Shown one piece after another: positions 34,985 through 47,612 of a stretch of DNA of 64,000 nt; within the stretch, counting starts at the first letter, position 1, and every line of letters begins with the position of its first letter. The DNA lies in the NCBI RefSeq assembly GCF_016907315.1, contig NZ_JAFBBS010000001.1, forward strand, positions 496,001 through 560,000. The letters are read 5' to 3'. The position numbers and the translations under genes were made by a program. The DNA is from Microbacterium esteraromaticum. Lineage in GTDB: Bacteria > Actinomycetota > Actinomycetes > Actinomycetales > Microbacteriaceae. The notes below the pieces were generated by a model, which did no database searches, had not been told where the DNA came from, and saw only the letters and a program-made list of their open reading frames with translations.

Positions 34985-36055
34985 TCAGCGTGCGCCGACC
35001 GCCGCTCCGGACCGCAGACGCGAAGCCGCGAGCTCCTCCGCGGCGAGCAGAGGCGTCACCCCACGGCTCTCGGCATCGTCGAGGATCCGCCGCACGGTGT
35101 CGCCGATGCCGGCCACGCGCTGCATGATCTCTTCGCTCGACCCGATGCGCTTGGCTTCGAGGTCGAGGTAGATCACGCCACCGGCGTTCACGACGAAGTC
35201 GGGCGCATACAGCACCCCGCGCTGCGCGAGGCGGTCGGCGCCGGAACGGTCGGCGAGCGGGTTGTTGGCCGGACCGCACACGGCCTGCACGTCGAGCGCA
35301 TCGATGACCTCGTCGGTCAGCACGCCGCCGATGCCTGCCGGCACGAAGACGTCCCCCGCGACGAGGTGCTCGGTGCCCGGCTCCACCCACGTGGCGCCGA
35401 TCTCATCAGCGAACGCACGTCGCGCGGGGTTGATGTCGGTGACGGTCAGCTGCGCGCCCTGCTCGGCGAGCCGGGATGCCAGGCGTCCGCCCACCTGCCC
35501 CAGGCCGGAGATGGTGATGCGGCGTCCTGCAGCGTCTGCCGATCCGGTCAGGCGCTCGAGAACCGCCTGCAACGAGGCGTAGACACCGAGGCTGGTCGGA
35601 CCAGCGGGCTCACCCGAGCCGCCGACCGTCGACGGCAGGCCGACCACGTGCTGCGTGCGCTCGCTGACCGTGAGCATGTCGTCGGTCGTCGATCCGACGT
35701 CTTCCGCGGTGCGGTACAGGCCGCCCATCAGCTCGACCGCATCGCCGAGGTCGAGGAACGCATCGCGACGACGATCGGCGTCGAGAGTCTCGCCGGGCGC
35801 GAGCCCGATCACCGACTTGCCGCCACCGGCATCCAGCCCCGCCGCCGCGTTCTTCAGCGTCATCGCCGCCGAGAGCCGCAGCGCGTCGCCGAGCGCGTCA
35901 CTCCAGTGCGGATACGTCCATAGACGCGCGCCGCCGAGGGCGGAGCCGAGTACCGAGGAGTGCAGCGCGACGGCGATGAACAGTCCGCTCCGCCGTCCCG
36001 TCGTCACCTCCACGCGCTCGTGGACGAAGTCGGGCAGTGGCAGGGTGTGCGTCAT
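34985..36055 (-). CDS. Glu/Leu/Phe/Val-family amino-acid dehydrogenase
   Basis: 356 aa. The N-terminal domain has GGARLW, MTLKNAAAGLDAGGGKSVI with the two catalytic Lys, and the NAD-binding domain has TISGLGQVGGRLASRLAEQGA and INPARRAFADEIG, followed by VCGPANNPLAD. The size and motifs fit a leucine/valine/phenylalanine dehydrogenase that removes the amino group of branched-chain amino acids. A hairpin lies between this gene and der upstream. Confidence 0.9.
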   Translation of the reverse strand: MTHTLPLPDFVHERVEVTTGRRSGLFIAVALHSSVLGSALGGARLWTYPHWSDALGDALRLSAAMTLKNAAAGLDAGGGKSVIGLAPGETLDADRRRDAFLDLGDAVELMGGLYRTAEDVGSTTDDMLTVSERTQHVVGLPSTVGGSGEPAGPTSLGVYASLQAVLERLTGSADAAGRRITISGLGQVGGRLASRLAEQGAQLTVTDINPARRAFADEIGATWVEPGTEHLVAGDVFVPAGIGGVLTDEVIDALDVQAVCGPANNPLADRSGADRLAQRGVLYAPDFVVNAGGVIYLDLEAKRIGSSEEIMQRVAGIGDTVRRILDDAESRGVTPLLAAEELAASRLRSGAAVGAR

Positions 36056-36090
36056 CGCAGTCTCCTCGGGCGGGCCTCGTGGGCCGGGCT

Positions 36091-36124
36091 GGGGGCGGAT
36101 GCCGGGATCATGGCATCCGCCCCC
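36091..36124 (-). terminator. Hairpin after the der operon
   Basis: A 13-bp perfect inverted repeat (GGGGGCGGATGCC/GGCATCCGCCCCC) with an 8-nt loop lies between the stop of der and the start of the dehydrogenase gene. No long T run follows, typical of GC-rich actinobacterial terminators. Confidence 0.7.
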
Positions 36125-36142
36125 ATTCTGCCTCAGAGACGT

Positions 36143-37663
36143 CTAGCGCTGGCGACGCTCGCGCACGCGCATGTTGATGACGATCGGGGTTCCCTCGAAC
36201 GAGTACAGCTCGCGCAGGCGGCGCTGCACGAAGCGGCGGTAGCCCGGGTCGAGGAATCCCGTCGTGAACAGCACGAACGTCGGCGGACGCGTCGACGCCT
36301 GCGTGCCGAACAGGATGCGAGGCTGCTTGCCACCGCGCAGCGGGTGCGGGTGCGCGGCGACGAGCTCGGCGATGAACGCATTGAACTTGCCGGTGGGGAT
36401 GCGACGGTCCCAGTTCTCGAGCGCCTGCTCGAGCGCGGGCACGAGCTTGTCGAGGTGACGGCCCGTCTTCGCCGAGATGTTCACGCGCGGAGCCCAGGCG
36501 ACGTGCGCGAGGTCCTGCTCGATCTCGCGCTCGAGGTAGCGGCGACGGTCGGCGTTCTCCATGTCGTCGTCCGACAGGCGGTCCCACTTGTTGAAGGCGA
36601 GCACCAGCGCACGGCCCGACTCGAGCACCATGTCGATGATGTTCAGGTCCTGCACGCTGATCGACTGCGAGACGTCGAGCACGACGACAGCGACCTCCGC
36701 CTTCTCGAGAGCGGCCGAGGTGCGCAGCGACGCATAGAAGTCGGCGCCCTGCTGCAGGTGCACGCGGCGGCGGATGCCTGCGGTGTCGACCAGGCGCCAC
36801 ATCTTGCCGCCCAGCTCGACGATCTCGTCGACCGGGTCGCGCGTCGTGCCGGCGAGGTCGTTCACGACCACGCGCTCCTCGCCCGCGGCCTTGTTCAGCA
36901 GCGACGACTTGCCCACGTTCGGGCGGCCGATGATCGCCACGCGACGCGGTCCGCCGATCTCGGCCTTCGCGACAGCGGAGACCTCCGGCAGCTTCGCGAT
37001 CACCAGGTCGAGCAGGTCGGCCACTCCGCGGCCGTGGATCGCCGAGACGGGGTGCGGCTCACCGAGCCCCAGGTTCCACAGCGGAGCCGCCTCGGGCTCC
37101 TGGCGGGCGTCGTCGATCTTGTTCGCGACGAGGAAGACCGGCTTGCCGCTCTTGCGCAGCAGCTTGACGACGTACTCGTCTGTCGAGGTCGCGCCGACCT
37201 TCGCATCGACGACGAACAGCACCATGTCGGCGAGATCGATCGCGACCTCGGCCTGGGCGGCCACCGAGCGGTCGATGCCCTTGGCATCCGGTTCCCACCC
37301 GCCGGTGTCGACGAGCGAGAAGCGCCGGTCGTTCCACTCGGCCTTGTAGGTCACGCGGTCGCGGGTGACACCGGGGGTGTCTTCGACGACGGCCTCACGG
37401 CGACCGAGGATGCGGTTCACGAGCGCCGACTTGCCGACGTTCGGGCGACCGACGATCGCGACCACCGGCAGGGCCGGCGAGTACTCGATGCCGTCGTCGC
37501 CCTCGGTGAGACCCTCGAGAAGCGCCGCGTCGTCTTCTTCCAGCTCGTAGTCGCTGAGCGATGCGCGCATCGCGGTGGCGCGCTGCTCGGCGAACTCCTC
37601 GTCGAGCGAGGCCATCTTCTCGGCGAGATCGTCGGGGGCGCCGGTGTACTCTTCATCGGCCAT
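36143..37663 (-). CDS. der: Ribosome biogenesis GTPase Der (EngA)
   Basis: 506 aa from the ATG at 37663, placed by GAGGAG seven bases upstream. Two tandem GTPase domains each have the G1 motif ([14 protein letters not shown] and [14 protein letters not shown]), followed by DTGGW and DTAGI (G3), and NKID and NKWD (G4), and a C-terminal KH-like domain. Der matures the 50S subunit. The N-terminal ~65 residues are an acidic extension found in actinobacterial Der. It starts 2 bp after cmk. Confidence 0.97.
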   Translation of the reverse strand: MADEEYTGAPDDLAEKMASLDEEFAEQRATAMRASLSDYELEEDDAALLEGLTEGDDGIEYSPALPVVAIVGRPNVGKSALVNRILGRREAVVEDTPGVTRDRVTYKAEWNDRRFSLVDTGGWEPDAKGIDRSVAAQAEVAIDLADMVLFVVDAKVGATSTDEYVVKLLRKSGKPVFLVANKIDDARQEPEAAPLWNLGLGEPHPVSAIHGRGVADLLDLVIAKLPEVSAVAKAEIGGPRRVAIIGRPNVGKSSLLNKAAGEERVVVNDLAGTTRDPVDEIVELGGKMWRLVDTAGIRRRVHLQQGADFYASLRTSAALEKAEVAVVVLDVSQSISVQDLNIIDMVLESGRALVLAFNKWDRLSDDDMENADRRRYLEREIEQDLAHVAWAPRVNISAKTGRHLDKLVPALEQALENWDRRIPTGKFNAFIAELVAAHPHPLRGGKQPRILFGTQASTRPPTFVLFTTGFLDPGYRRFVQRRLRELYSFEGTPIVINMRVRERRQR

Positions 37664-37665
37664 GT

Positions 37666-38352
37666 TCAAGCTCCTCTGTCAGCGTCGCGCCGCTGGGCGA
37701 TCACCGTGAGCACGGCGTCGATGGTCTGCGCGAAATCAAGTTCGGTGGAGTCGACCACGTCAACGCCCTCTGCGGCGTTGAGGAAGTCGACGACGGCGCT
37801 GTCCGACGCGTCGCGCTTGTGCAGCGCTTCGGCGACAGCGGCGGCGTTCTCGCCCGCCAGCTCGCCGGCGCGCCGGGCGGCGCGCACCTCCGGCGCGGCG
37901 GTGAGCAGGATCCGTACGGGCGCATCGGGCGCCACGACGGTGGTGATGTCTCGTCCTTCGACGATGACGGCCGGGTAGTCGGACTCCGCCACGATGCGGC
38001 GGAACATCTCGTTCACCTGGACGCGGATCTCCGGCACGCGGGCGACACCGCTCACGGCTCCCGACACCCGCGGCTCGCGGATGGCTGCGGTGACGTCGAC
38101 GTCTCCGACGCGGACGATGCGATCATCGGGGTCGAGCCCCTGCGTAAAGGGGAAATCGGATGCTGCCGCGCGAACGGCCTCGGGGTCTGCTGTGTCGTCG
38201 CCGCGGTCGAGCACGTGCCAGGCGAGCGCACGGTAGGCGGCACCCGTGTCGAGGTAGCCGTAGCCCTCACGCCGCGCGATCTCCTTCGAGACGCTCGACT
38301 TGCCCGAACCCGCAGGTCCGTCGATCGCGATGAACTTGTCGGCATCAGTCAT
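37666..38352 (-). CDS. cmk: Cytidylate kinase
   Basis: 228 aa from the ATG at 38352. The P-loop is [20 protein letters not shown] at residues 7-26, followed by [13 protein letters not shown] and [24 protein letters not shown], the CMP-binding insert of the family. It phosphorylates CMP/dCMP for nucleic acid synthesis. The coding region overlaps tyrA by 8 nt and ends 2 nt before der, a known actinobacterial order. Confidence 0.97.
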   Translation of the reverse strand: MTDADKFIAIDGPAGSGKSSVSKEIARREGYGYLDTGAAYRALAWHVLDRGDDTADPEAVRAAASDFPFTQGLDPDDRIVRVGDVDVTAAIREPRVSGAVSGVARVPEIRVQVNEMFRRIVAESDYPAVIVEGRDITTVVAPDAPVRILLTAAPEVRAARRAGELAGENAAAVAEALHKRDASDSAVVDFLNAAEGVDVVDSTELDFAQTIDAVLTVIAQRRDADRGA

Positions 38353-39469
38353 TGGTGTTCCCCGCAATCCGCCAGCCCCGTGCTTCCAGTCCCTCGATCG
38401 CACCGCGCAGCGCGGCCGGCGCGACGCTGATCTCGGCGAGACCGAACTGGGCGCCAGGAGAGTGCTCCAGACGCAGATCCTCGACGTTCACGTTCAGCTC
38501 GCCGAGCTCGCCGAACAGGCGACCGAGCTGGCCTGCCGTGTCGTCGACCATGACGACCAGCGTCTCGAAGCGGCGGTTCTGACCGTGTTTGCCCGGCAGA
38601 CGCTCCACGCCCTCGTTGCCCTGGCGGATGGCATCCGCGACGGTGCGACGGGACCCGGGGGCGTTCGGCTCCCGCAGGGCATCGGCCACCTCCTTGAGAT
38701 CCACCGCGAGCGCGTCGAGCAGCTCGACGACGGGTGCGGCATTCGCTCCGAGGATCTGCACCCACAGCTCGGGCGCAGACGCGGCGATGCGCGTCGTGTC
38801 GCGCACGCCCTGTCCTGCGAGGCGCAGCGAGCCCTCCTCGGCCTCGGCCAGCCGCCCGGCGAGCAGGCTCGCGACCACCTGAGGCACGTGGGAGGTCAGG
38901 GCGACCGAGCGGTCGTGCTCTTCGGGAGTCATCTCCAGCGGCATCGCGCCGACATCGAGCGCGAGCGCCTCGACGAGCGCGAGGTCGGCGGGGCGGGTCT
39001 CCTCGTCACGGCAGACCACCCACGGACGGCCGATGAACAGGTCGGCACGCGCGGAGATCGCGCCTCCGCGCTCCCGTCCGGCCAGCGGGTGCGAGCCGAT
39101 GTAGCGCGAGAGGTCGAGCCCGCGGCGCCGCAGCTCTTCGAACGGCTCGAGCTTCACACTCGCGACGTCGGTGACGACGGCATCCGGGTAGGCAGTGAGT
39201 TCCGCCTCGATCACGTCGGCGGTGACGTCGGGCGGCACGGCGACGACGATCAGTCGCGGCGCGTCGCCTGCCTGCGAGGCGCGGCCCGCGCCGTAGTCGA
39301 TCGCGAGCCGCAGCTGCGACGGCGATGCGTCGGCGAGCACGACGTCGACCCCTTTGGATCTGAGGGCGTGCCCGATGCTCGAGCCGAGAAGCCCCGCTCC
39401 GACGATGCGCACCGTCCCCGAGAGCCGCGCGGCGTTCTGCGTCGCGCGCGCGTTGTGGGAATCGCTCAC
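38345..39469 (-). CDS. tyrA: Prephenate dehydrogenase
   Basis: 374 aa. The NAD-binding site is [29 protein letters not shown] is the conserved prephenate-binding block, and [21 protein letters not shown] is the helical domain. A C-terminal ACT-like segment ([31 protein letters not shown]) is for tyrosine feedback. A GTG start at 39469 overlaps the rluB stop by 4 nt. Confidence 0.95.
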   Translation of the reverse strand: MSDSHNARATQNAARLSGTVRIVGAGLLGSSIGHALRSKGVDVVLADASPSQLRLAIDYGAGRASQAGDAPRLIVVAVPPDVTADVIEAELTAYPDAVVTDVASVKLEPFEELRRRGLDLSRYIGSHPLAGRERGGAISARADLFIGRPWVVCRDEETRPADLALVEALALDVGAMPLEMTPEEHDRSVALTSHVPQVVASLLAGRLAEAEEGSLRLAGQGVRDTTRIAASAPELWVQILGANAAPVVELLDALAVDLKEVADALREPNAPGSRRTVADAIRQGNEGVERLPGKHGQNRRFETLVVMVDDTAGQLGRLFGELGELNVNVEDLRLEHSPGAQFGLAEISVAPAALRGAIEGLEARGWRIAGNTND

Positions 39470-40284
39470 TCGTTCTCCTGAGGGCTGTCGTGCGCTCGGC
39501 GCTGCTCGGTGGCAGCGGGCGCCGGGGAATCCTGGCGCGACAGAGTCAGAAGTGCGCCTCGTTCGATTTTAGTCAGCTCGCGCGCCTTCCCGACCGGGAG
39601 AGTTCCCAGGTGCAGCGGACCGAACTGACGACGCACGAGTTCGTCGACCGGATGCCCGACCGCGGCCATCATGCGGCGGACGATGCGGTTGCGTCCGGAG
39701 TGCAGGGTCAGCTCCACCAGGCTCGACCCACGCGACACGTCGAGCAGCCTGGCCTTGTCGGCCTTGATCGGGCCGTCTTCGAGCTCAATCCCCCGCGTCA
39801 GCCGCGCGATCGTCTGCGCGGTGACCTCGCCTGAGACCTTCGCGATGTACACCTTCGTCACGCCGAACGACGGATGCGCCAGCACGTGCGCCAGGTCGCC
39901 GTCGTTGGTGAGGACGAGCAGTCCGCTGGTCTCGGCATCCAGCCGGCCCACGTTGTAGAGCCGCTCCGGCCACTCCTTCGTGAAGCGGCGCAGGTCCGGT
40001 CGGCCGTTCTCGTCCTTCATGGTGCTGACCACGCCGGTGGGCTTGTTCAGCATCACGTAGCGCTTCGAGACGTCGAGCTGCACGGCCGTGCCGTCGACGT
40101 CGATGAGGTCGGTCTCGGGATCGATGCGCGTGCCGAGCTCGGTGACGGTCGTGCCGTTGACGCGGATGCGACCCTCGACGATGTACTGCTCGATGACGCG
40201 GCGGGAGGCCACCCCGGCGTTCGCGAGCGCCTTCTGCAGCCGGATGCCGTCGGGCAGGGCGTTCGCGTTGCTGTCAGGGCTCAT
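39466..40284 (-). CDS. rluB: Pseudouridine synthase RluB/RsuA family
   Basis: 272 aa from the ATG at 40284. An N-terminal S4 domain (IRLQKALANAGVASRRVIEQYIVEGRIRVNGTTV) precedes the catalytic domain with Asp in NVGRLDAETSGLLVLTNDG and a RNRIVRRMMAAVGHPV block. The family makes pseudouridine in 23S rRNA near the peptidyl transferase centre. It overlaps scpB by 4 nt. Confidence 0.95.
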   Translation of the reverse strand: MSPDSNANALPDGIRLQKALANAGVASRRVIEQYIVEGRIRVNGTTVTELGTRIDPETDLIDVDGTAVQLDVSKRYVMLNKPTGVVSTMKDENGRPDLRRFTKEWPERLYNVGRLDAETSGLLVLTNDGDLAHVLAHPSFGVTKVYIAKVSGEVTAQTIARLTRGIELEDGPIKADKARLLDVSRGSSLVELTLHSGRNRIVRRMMAAVGHPVDELVRRQFGPLHLGTLPVGKARELTKIERGALLTLSRQDSPAPAATEQRRAHDSPQENE

Positions 40285-40919
40285 CGCATGACTCCTTCTT
40301 CGAATCCGTCGGCGCCGTCGTCGAGCAGCGGCGAGATGGGCGGCAGCTCGTCGATCGAGTTGATGCCGAGGTGCTGCAGCAGCTGGTCGGTGGTGCCGTA
40401 GTTGATGGCGCCGGTCTCGGAGTCGGCGAAGAGCTCGGTGATCAGCCCGCGGGCGAGCAGTGTGCGCACGACCGAGTCGACGTTCACGGCGCGGATGGAG
40501 GCCACCTGCCCGCGGGTGACGGGCTGCTTGTAGGCGATGACCGCGAGCGTCTCGAGCGCAGCCTGGGAGAGGCGAGCCGGCGCCTGCCCGCCGATGAAGT
40601 CGGCGACGAGGTCGTCGTGGTCCTCGCGCACGTACAGCCTCCATCCCCCGCCCACCTCGCGCAGCTCGAAGCCTCGCCGCGGGCCGTGGCCGCGACCGTC
40701 GTAGTCATCGACCAGCGCCTCGAGAACCTGGCGGACCGCGGGCACCGGCGCGTGCACGGCAGCGGCCAGCGCGACCAGCGCGATCGGCTCGTCGACGATC
40801 AGCAGCACCGCCTCCACTCGCTCCGCCAGAGGAGTCTCGAGGGTCTCTTCGGGCTCTGTCGGCGAGGTCGCCTCATCCACTGGCTCGATGTCGGTCATGG
40901 CATCCGTCTCATCTGTCAT
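40281..40919 (-). CDS. scpB: SMC-Scp complex subunit ScpB
   Basis: About 212 aa; the ATG at 40919 has GGTGAG six bases upstream, and the ATG at 40925 is possible. Two winged helices are visible: LAERVEAVLLIVDEPIALVALAAAV and ALETLAVIAYKQPVTRGQVASIRAVNVDSVVRTLLARGLI. ScpB dimers bind ScpA and SMC in chromosome condensation and segregation. The acidic N-terminus is a variable extension. Confidence 0.95.
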   Translation of the reverse strand: MTDETDAMTDIEPVDEATSPTEPEETLETPLAERVEAVLLIVDEPIALVALAAAVHAPVPAVRQVLEALVDDYDGRGHGPRRGFELREVGGGWRLYVREDHDDLVADFIGGQAPARLSQAALETLAVIAYKQPVTRGQVASIRAVNVDSVVRTLLARGLITELFADSETGAINYGTTDQLLQHLGINSIDELPPISPLLDDGADGFEEGVMR

Positions 40920-40926
40920 GGTCATC

Positions 40927-41757
40927 TCACCTGTCGTAGTCCGCGCCGAGGGTCGCCAGCTGCTCGTCCGACCAGCTCTCTGCCGACCACCGCAAGGTCA
41001 GCTCTCCGAGGGGCTCGAGCTGCTCGAACGAGAGCGCGGCATGGCGGTACAGCTCGAGCACCGAGATGAAGCGGGCGACGACGATGCCGGGCTCGCCCAC
41101 CCCCGCGACTAGCTCGCGGAACGTCAGCGATTCGCTGCTGCGCAGCAGGGTCACGACGATCGCGGCCTGCTCGCGGATGCTCACCAGCGGCGCGTGCAGG
41201 TGATCGAGCCCGACCGTCGGCAGCTCCTTCGGCGTGAAGGCCATCAGCGCGATGGCCGCGAAGTCGGCGGGCGTCAGGGTCCAGACCAACTCGGGCGTTC
41301 TGCTGCGATGCTTCTCGTCGAGTGGCACGGCGCGCACGTGTCGGCGATCCTCGCGCTGAAGGCAGCGTGCGAACCACGACGACACCTCCTTGAACGCCCG
41401 GTACTGCAGCAGCCGCGCGAACAGCAGGTCCCGTGCCTCGAGCAGCGCCACGGATTCAGCGTCGACCAGCTCGCCCTGCGGCAGCAGACCGGCGATCTTC
41501 ATGTCGAGCAGGGTGGCCGCGACCACGAGGAACTCCGACGCCTGGTCAAGCTCGGCGTCTCCGTCGAGCTCCTTCAGATACGAGATGAACTCGTCGGTGA
41601 CCCGGCTCAGCGATACCTCGGTGATGTCGAGCTCGTGCTTCGAGATGAGATTCAGCAGCAGGTCGAAGGGCCCGTCGAAGTTCGACAGCGAGACCCGGAA
41701 GCCGGTGTCGGCAGCAGCTTCCTGAGCGTCGTCGAGCGGCTCAGGCGACAGCGCCAC
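40927..41757 (-). CDS. scpA: Segregation and condensation protein A (ScpA)
   Basis: 276 aa from a GTG at 41757; residues before it are non-coding in composition. The kleisin N-terminus is VSLSNFDGPFDLLLNLISKHELDITEVSLSRVTDEF, and the C-terminal winged helix includes TFRELVAGVGEPGIVVARFISVLELYRHAALSFEQ. ScpA bridges SMC heads with ScpB. It overlaps parA by 17 bp and is followed by scpB. Confidence 0.95.
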   Translation of the reverse strand: MALSPEPLDDAQEAAADTGFRVSLSNFDGPFDLLLNLISKHELDITEVSLSRVTDEFISYLKELDGDAELDQASEFLVVAATLLDMKIAGLLPQGELVDAESVALLEARDLLFARLLQYRAFKEVSSWFARCLQREDRRHVRAVPLDEKHRSRTPELVWTLTPADFAAIALMAFTPKELPTVGLDHLHAPLVSIREQAAIVVTLLRSSESLTFRELVAGVGEPGIVVARFISVLELYRHAALSFEQLEPLGELTLRWSAESWSDEQLATLGADYDR

Positions 41758-42631
41758 GGGCGACCAGCTCCCGCGCCAGTCGCAGGTACGCCTGTGCTGC
41801 GGCGTGCTCGGGCGCGAACTCGGTGATGGGAACACCCGACACCGACGCGTCGGGGAACTTCACGGTGCGACCGATCACGGTCTCGAGGACGTCGTCTCCG
41901 AAGGCCTCGACGACGCGCTCCAGCACCTCACGGGAGTGCAGCGTGCGCGGGTCGTACATGGTGGCCAGCAGACCGTCGAGCTCGATCGCCGGGTTGAGAC
42001 GGTCGCGCACCTTGTCGATGGTCTCGATCAGCAGCGCCACACCGCGCAGCGCGAAGAACTCGCACTCGAGCGGGATCAGCACGCCGTGCGCAGCCGTGAG
42101 CGCGTTCACCGTGAGCAGACCGAGCGACGGCTGGCAGTCGATGAGGATGACGTCGTACTCACCCGACACGTGCCGCAGCACGCGCGAGAGGATCGTCTCG
42201 CGGGCGACCTCGTTGACGAGGTGCACCTCGGCGGCCGACAGGTCGATGTTGGCCGGCAGCACGTCGAGGTTCTCGACCGACGAGTGCACGATGGCCTCAC
42301 GCGGGTCGCGCTTGGTGTCGAGCAGCAGGTCGTACACCGTCGGCACGTCGTGTGTGGGGATGCCGAGACCAGCCGACAGAGCGCCCTGCGGGTCGAAGTC
42401 GATGGCGAGAACCTTGCGTCCGTACTCGGCGAGGGAGGCGGCGAGGTTGATCGAGGTGGTCGTCTTGCCGACGCCGCCCTTCTGGTTGCACAGCGCGATG
42501 ATGCGTGCAGGGCCATGCCCGTCGAGCGGCGCGGGGATCGGGAACCCCTGATAGGGACGACCGGTCGGGCCGATGGGGGTGTCGTCACCCTTCGTCGCCT
42601 TCGACCTGCTCTTCGTCACCTTGTCCGCCAT
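41741..42631 (-). CDS. parA: ParA-family chromosome partitioning ATPase
   Basis: 296 aa from the ATG at 42631 with AAGGAG upstream. The deviant Walker A is [26 protein letters not shown], Walker A' is LAIDFDPQGALSAGLG, and Walker B is VILIDCQPSLGLLTVNAL. A basic N-terminal tail precedes the ATPase. Its position between xerD and scpA is conserved in actinobacteria, where the gene is separate from the oriC-proximal parAB. Confidence 0.92.
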   Translation of the reverse strand: MADKVTKSRSKATKGDDTPIGPTGRPYQGFPIPAPLDGHGPARIIALCNQKGGVGKTTTSINLAASLAEYGRKVLAIDFDPQGALSAGLGIPTHDVPTVYDLLLDTKRDPREAIVHSSVENLDVLPANIDLSAAEVHLVNEVARETILSRVLRHVSGEYDVILIDCQPSLGLLTVNALTAAHGVLIPLECEFFALRGVALLIETIDKVRDRLNPAIELDGLLATMYDPRTLHSREVLERVVEAFGDDVLETVIGRTVKFPDASVSGVPITEFAPEHAAAQAYLRLARELVARGAVA

Positions 42632-42702
42632 CCTGCTCCTTCGTGCTCGCTCGATTCTAGCCGCAGGGCGCCCGCGCGCCGGGGTCGGCACGCGGCGTTG
42701 CC

Positions 42703-43605
42703 TCAGCGAGCCCGCGGGTGCGAGGTCGCGTAGATGTCGCGCAGGGCATCGACCGACACATGCGTGTAGATCTGGGTCGTCGCGACTGAGGCGTGACCGA
42801 GCAGCTCCTGCACCACGCGCACATCGGCACCGCCCTGCAGCAGGTGGGTGGCGAAGCTGTGGCGCAGGGTATGCGGCGAGACCTCCGCGGTGATCTGCGC
42901 CCGCTCGGCCGCAGCGCGGATCACCAGCCAGGCGCTCTGGCGCGACAGCGGGGCGCCCCGCGCACCGAGGAACAGCCGCGCCGTCGCGCGGCCCTTGGCG
43001 GCCAGCTCGGGCCGGACGCGAGTCAGGTATGCGTCGACTGCGGCACGCGCGTACGAGCCGATCGGCACGATCCGCTCTTTGTCGCCCTTGCCTCGAAGGC
43101 GCAGCACGTCGCCGTACGCAAGATCGTCGACGTCGAGCGAGACGGCCTCCGACACCCGCGCGCCGGTCGCGTACAGCAGCTCCAGCAAGGCCCGATCGCG
43201 CAGTCCGATCGGCTCATCGGGGGACGGTGCGGCGAGCAGCCGCTCGACCTGCTCGATCGTCAGCGCCTTCGGCAGTCGCTGCGGCGTCTTGGGCGGACGC
43301 AGGCGGCCGGTGGGGTCGTCGGATTCGATGCCCTCTCGCACGAGGAAGCGGTGCCATCCGCGCACCGCCGACTGTAGGCGCGCGAGACTGGTAGCCGCGG
43401 GCGGCGGCTCGGCCCCAGCACGGTCGGCGATGAAGGCCGTCACCGTGCGCGGGTCGATGGCATCCGTCGTGTCGATGCCCCGCTCGCCCAGCCATGCCGC
43501 GTACCCGGCGAGGTCGCGCCGGTAGGCGGCGACCGTGTGCTCGGAGAGGCCTCGCTCGATCGTGACGTGTCGCAGGTACGCGTCGAGCGCCCGGTCGACC
43601 TGCAC
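42703..43605 (-). CDS. xerD: Tyrosine site-specific recombinase XerD
   Basis: 300 aa from a GTG at 43605, one base after the stop of the Nudix gene. The N-terminal SAM-like domain is VDRALDAYLRHVTIERGLSEHTVAAYRRDL. Catalytic residues are in TGARVSEAVSLDV, KGDKERIVPI, HTLRHSFATHLLQGGADVRVVQELLGHASVATTQIYTHV (R, K, H-x-x-R, H, Y). The placement before parA-scpAB marks it as XerD, which resolves chromosome dimers at dif. Confidence 0.95.
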   Translation of the reverse strand: MQVDRALDAYLRHVTIERGLSEHTVAAYRRDLAGYAAWLGERGIDTTDAIDPRTVTAFIADRAGAEPPPAATSLARLQSAVRGWHRFLVREGIESDDPTGRLRPPKTPQRLPKALTIEQVERLLAAPSPDEPIGLRDRALLELLYATGARVSEAVSLDVDDLAYGDVLRLRGKGDKERIVPIGSYARAAVDAYLTRVRPELAAKGRATARLFLGARGAPLSRQSAWLVIRAAAERAQITAEVSPHTLRHSFATHLLQGGADVRVVQELLGHASVATTQIYTHVSVDALRDIYATSHPRAR

Positions 43606-43606
43606 G

Positions 43607-45915
<2,309 letters not shown>

Positions 45916-45923
45916 TTATCCTA

Positions 45924-47612
45924 TCAGTTGATCGCGGAGCCGAGGCTCAGCAGTTCGCGGGCGTGAGTGAGTGCGGCGTCGGAATCGGTGAGACCCGAGA
46001 GCAGACGAGCCATCTCGGCCTCGCGCTGCGCTCCCTCGAGACGTGTCACGCTCGACGCGGTGACGGCACCGTCATTCGATTTCACGACCGAGAGGTGATT
46101 GTTCGCGAACGCCGCGACCTGCGCCAGGTGGGTGACGGCGATGACCTGCGAGGTGCGCGCCAGCTGCGCGAGGCGTCTGCCGACCTCGATCGCCGCGGCG
46201 CCGCCGATTCCGGCATCCACCTCGTCGAAGACGAACGTCGGCACGGGATCGGTCCCGGCGATGACGACCTCGATCGCCAGCATGACGCGCGAGAGCTCGC
46301 CGCCGGATGCCCCCTTCGACACCGAGCGGGGCTCTGCCCCGGGGTGCGGAGCGAGCAGGATGGCGACATCGTCGCGCCCGTGGGCCGTTTCGGCGCCCGG
46401 CGAGACGCGCGCCTCGAGCGTGGCGTCCGGCATCGCCAGAGCATGCAGCTCTTCGGTGACGGCTGCCGAGAGCCGAACGGCGGCCGCGGTGCGCACCTCG
46501 GTGAGCGCGGCTGCGGCAGTGTCGAGAGCCTCGCGAGCGCTGTCAGCCTCGGCAGTGAGACGGTCGATGCGGTCGCCGTCGTCGTCGAGCTCGGCGAGGC
46601 GAAGCGCTCCCGTCTGCCAGACCTGCAGCGCCTCGTCCAGAGAGCCGTGCTGGCGGATCAGTCCGCTCAGCGCAGCGCGACGCTCTTCGACGGCGGCGAG
46701 CTCGTGCGGTCCTGATTCGTCGAGGTCTGCGAGGTAACCAGAGAGCTGCTGTGCGAGGTCGGCAGCACGGTACCCGAGGTCGGCGATCGCGTCGGCGATC
46801 TCGCTGAGCTTGGGGTCGGCACTGCGCTCGAGCGAACGACGGGCTTCGGCCAGAAGCGCCGCCACGTCCGGATCGCCCTCCTCGCTCGACAGCGCCGACC
46901 GGGCGACGGACGCCGACAGCCGCAGCTCCTCGGAGTTGGCGAGCCGCTCCGCGCGCTCGTTCAGCTCGACGTCCTCGCCCGGCTGGGGCTCGAGCTGCTC
47001 GATCTCGGCCAGCTGCTCGCGAAGGATCGCGGCCTCGGCCGCACGTCGATCGCGGTTCTCGGTGATCTCGGTGATCTCGGCATCCAGTTCGCGCCAGCGG
47101 CTGAAGCACTCCCGGTACGTCGCAAGCGCGGCCGCGACCTGCTCGCCGCCGAAGCGGTCGAGCGCATCGCGCTGAGCTGCGGCCGAGCGCAGCCGCAGCT
47201 GGTCGGACTGGCCGTGCACGACGACGAGCTCTTCGGCGAGCGAGGCGAGCACTCCCGCCGGCGCCGGACGTCCGCCGACGCTGGCGCGGCTGCGTCCTTC
47301 AGCGCTGAGAGTGCGCGAGACGTACAGCTCTGCGGTCTCTCCCGCCGGCTCGAGCTCGCCGCCGGCGTCGGTGACGATGTCGGCGACCGGTCCCTTCTGC
47401 GGCACCATCCAGACTCCGGCGACGGATGCCTGGGCGGCCCCGGCACGGATGGCGGAGGAATCGGCTCGCGCTCCGAGCAGCAGCCCGAGCCCGGTGACCA
47501 CCATGGTCTTCCCGGCACCGGTCTCGCCGGTGACGGCGGTGAAGCCGGCGCCGAGAGGCAGCACGGCGTCATCGATCACGCCGAGACCGCGGATGCGCAT
47601 CTCATCGATCAC
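45924..47612 (-). CDS. recN: DNA repair protein RecN
   Basis: 562 aa from a GTG at 47612, which overlaps the nadK stop and has GAGGT five to six bases upstream. Walker A is FTAVTGETGAGKTMVV; the C-terminal half has KGASGGELSRVMLAIEVV, Walker B TFVFDEVDAGIGGAAAIEVGRRLAQL, and THLAQVAAFAN, with coiled coils between. RecN is an SMC-like protein that acts on double-strand breaks. Confidence 0.96.
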   Translation of the reverse strand: MIDEMRIRGLGVIDDAVLPLGAGFTAVTGETGAGKTMVVTGLGLLLGARADSSAIRAGAAQASVAGVWMVPQKGPVADIVTDAGGELEPAGETAELYVSRTLSAEGRSRASVGGRPAPAGVLASLAEELVVVHGQSDQLRLRSAAAQRDALDRFGGEQVAAALATYRECFSRWRELDAEITEITENRDRRAAEAAILREQLAEIEQLEPQPGEDVELNERAERLANSEELRLSASVARSALSSEEGDPDVAALLAEARRSLERSADPKLSEIADAIADLGYRAADLAQQLSGYLADLDESGPHELAAVEERRAALSGLIRQHGSLDEALQVWQTGALRLAELDDDGDRIDRLTAEADSAREALDTAAAALTEVRTAAAVRLSAAVTEELHALAMPDATLEARVSPGAETAHGRDDVAILLAPHPGAEPRSVSKGASGGELSRVMLAIEVVIAGTDPVPTFVFDEVDAGIGGAAAIEVGRRLAQLARTSQVIAVTHLAQVAAFANNHLSVVKSNDGAVTASSVTRLEGAQREAEMARLLSGLTDSDAALTHARELLSLGSAIN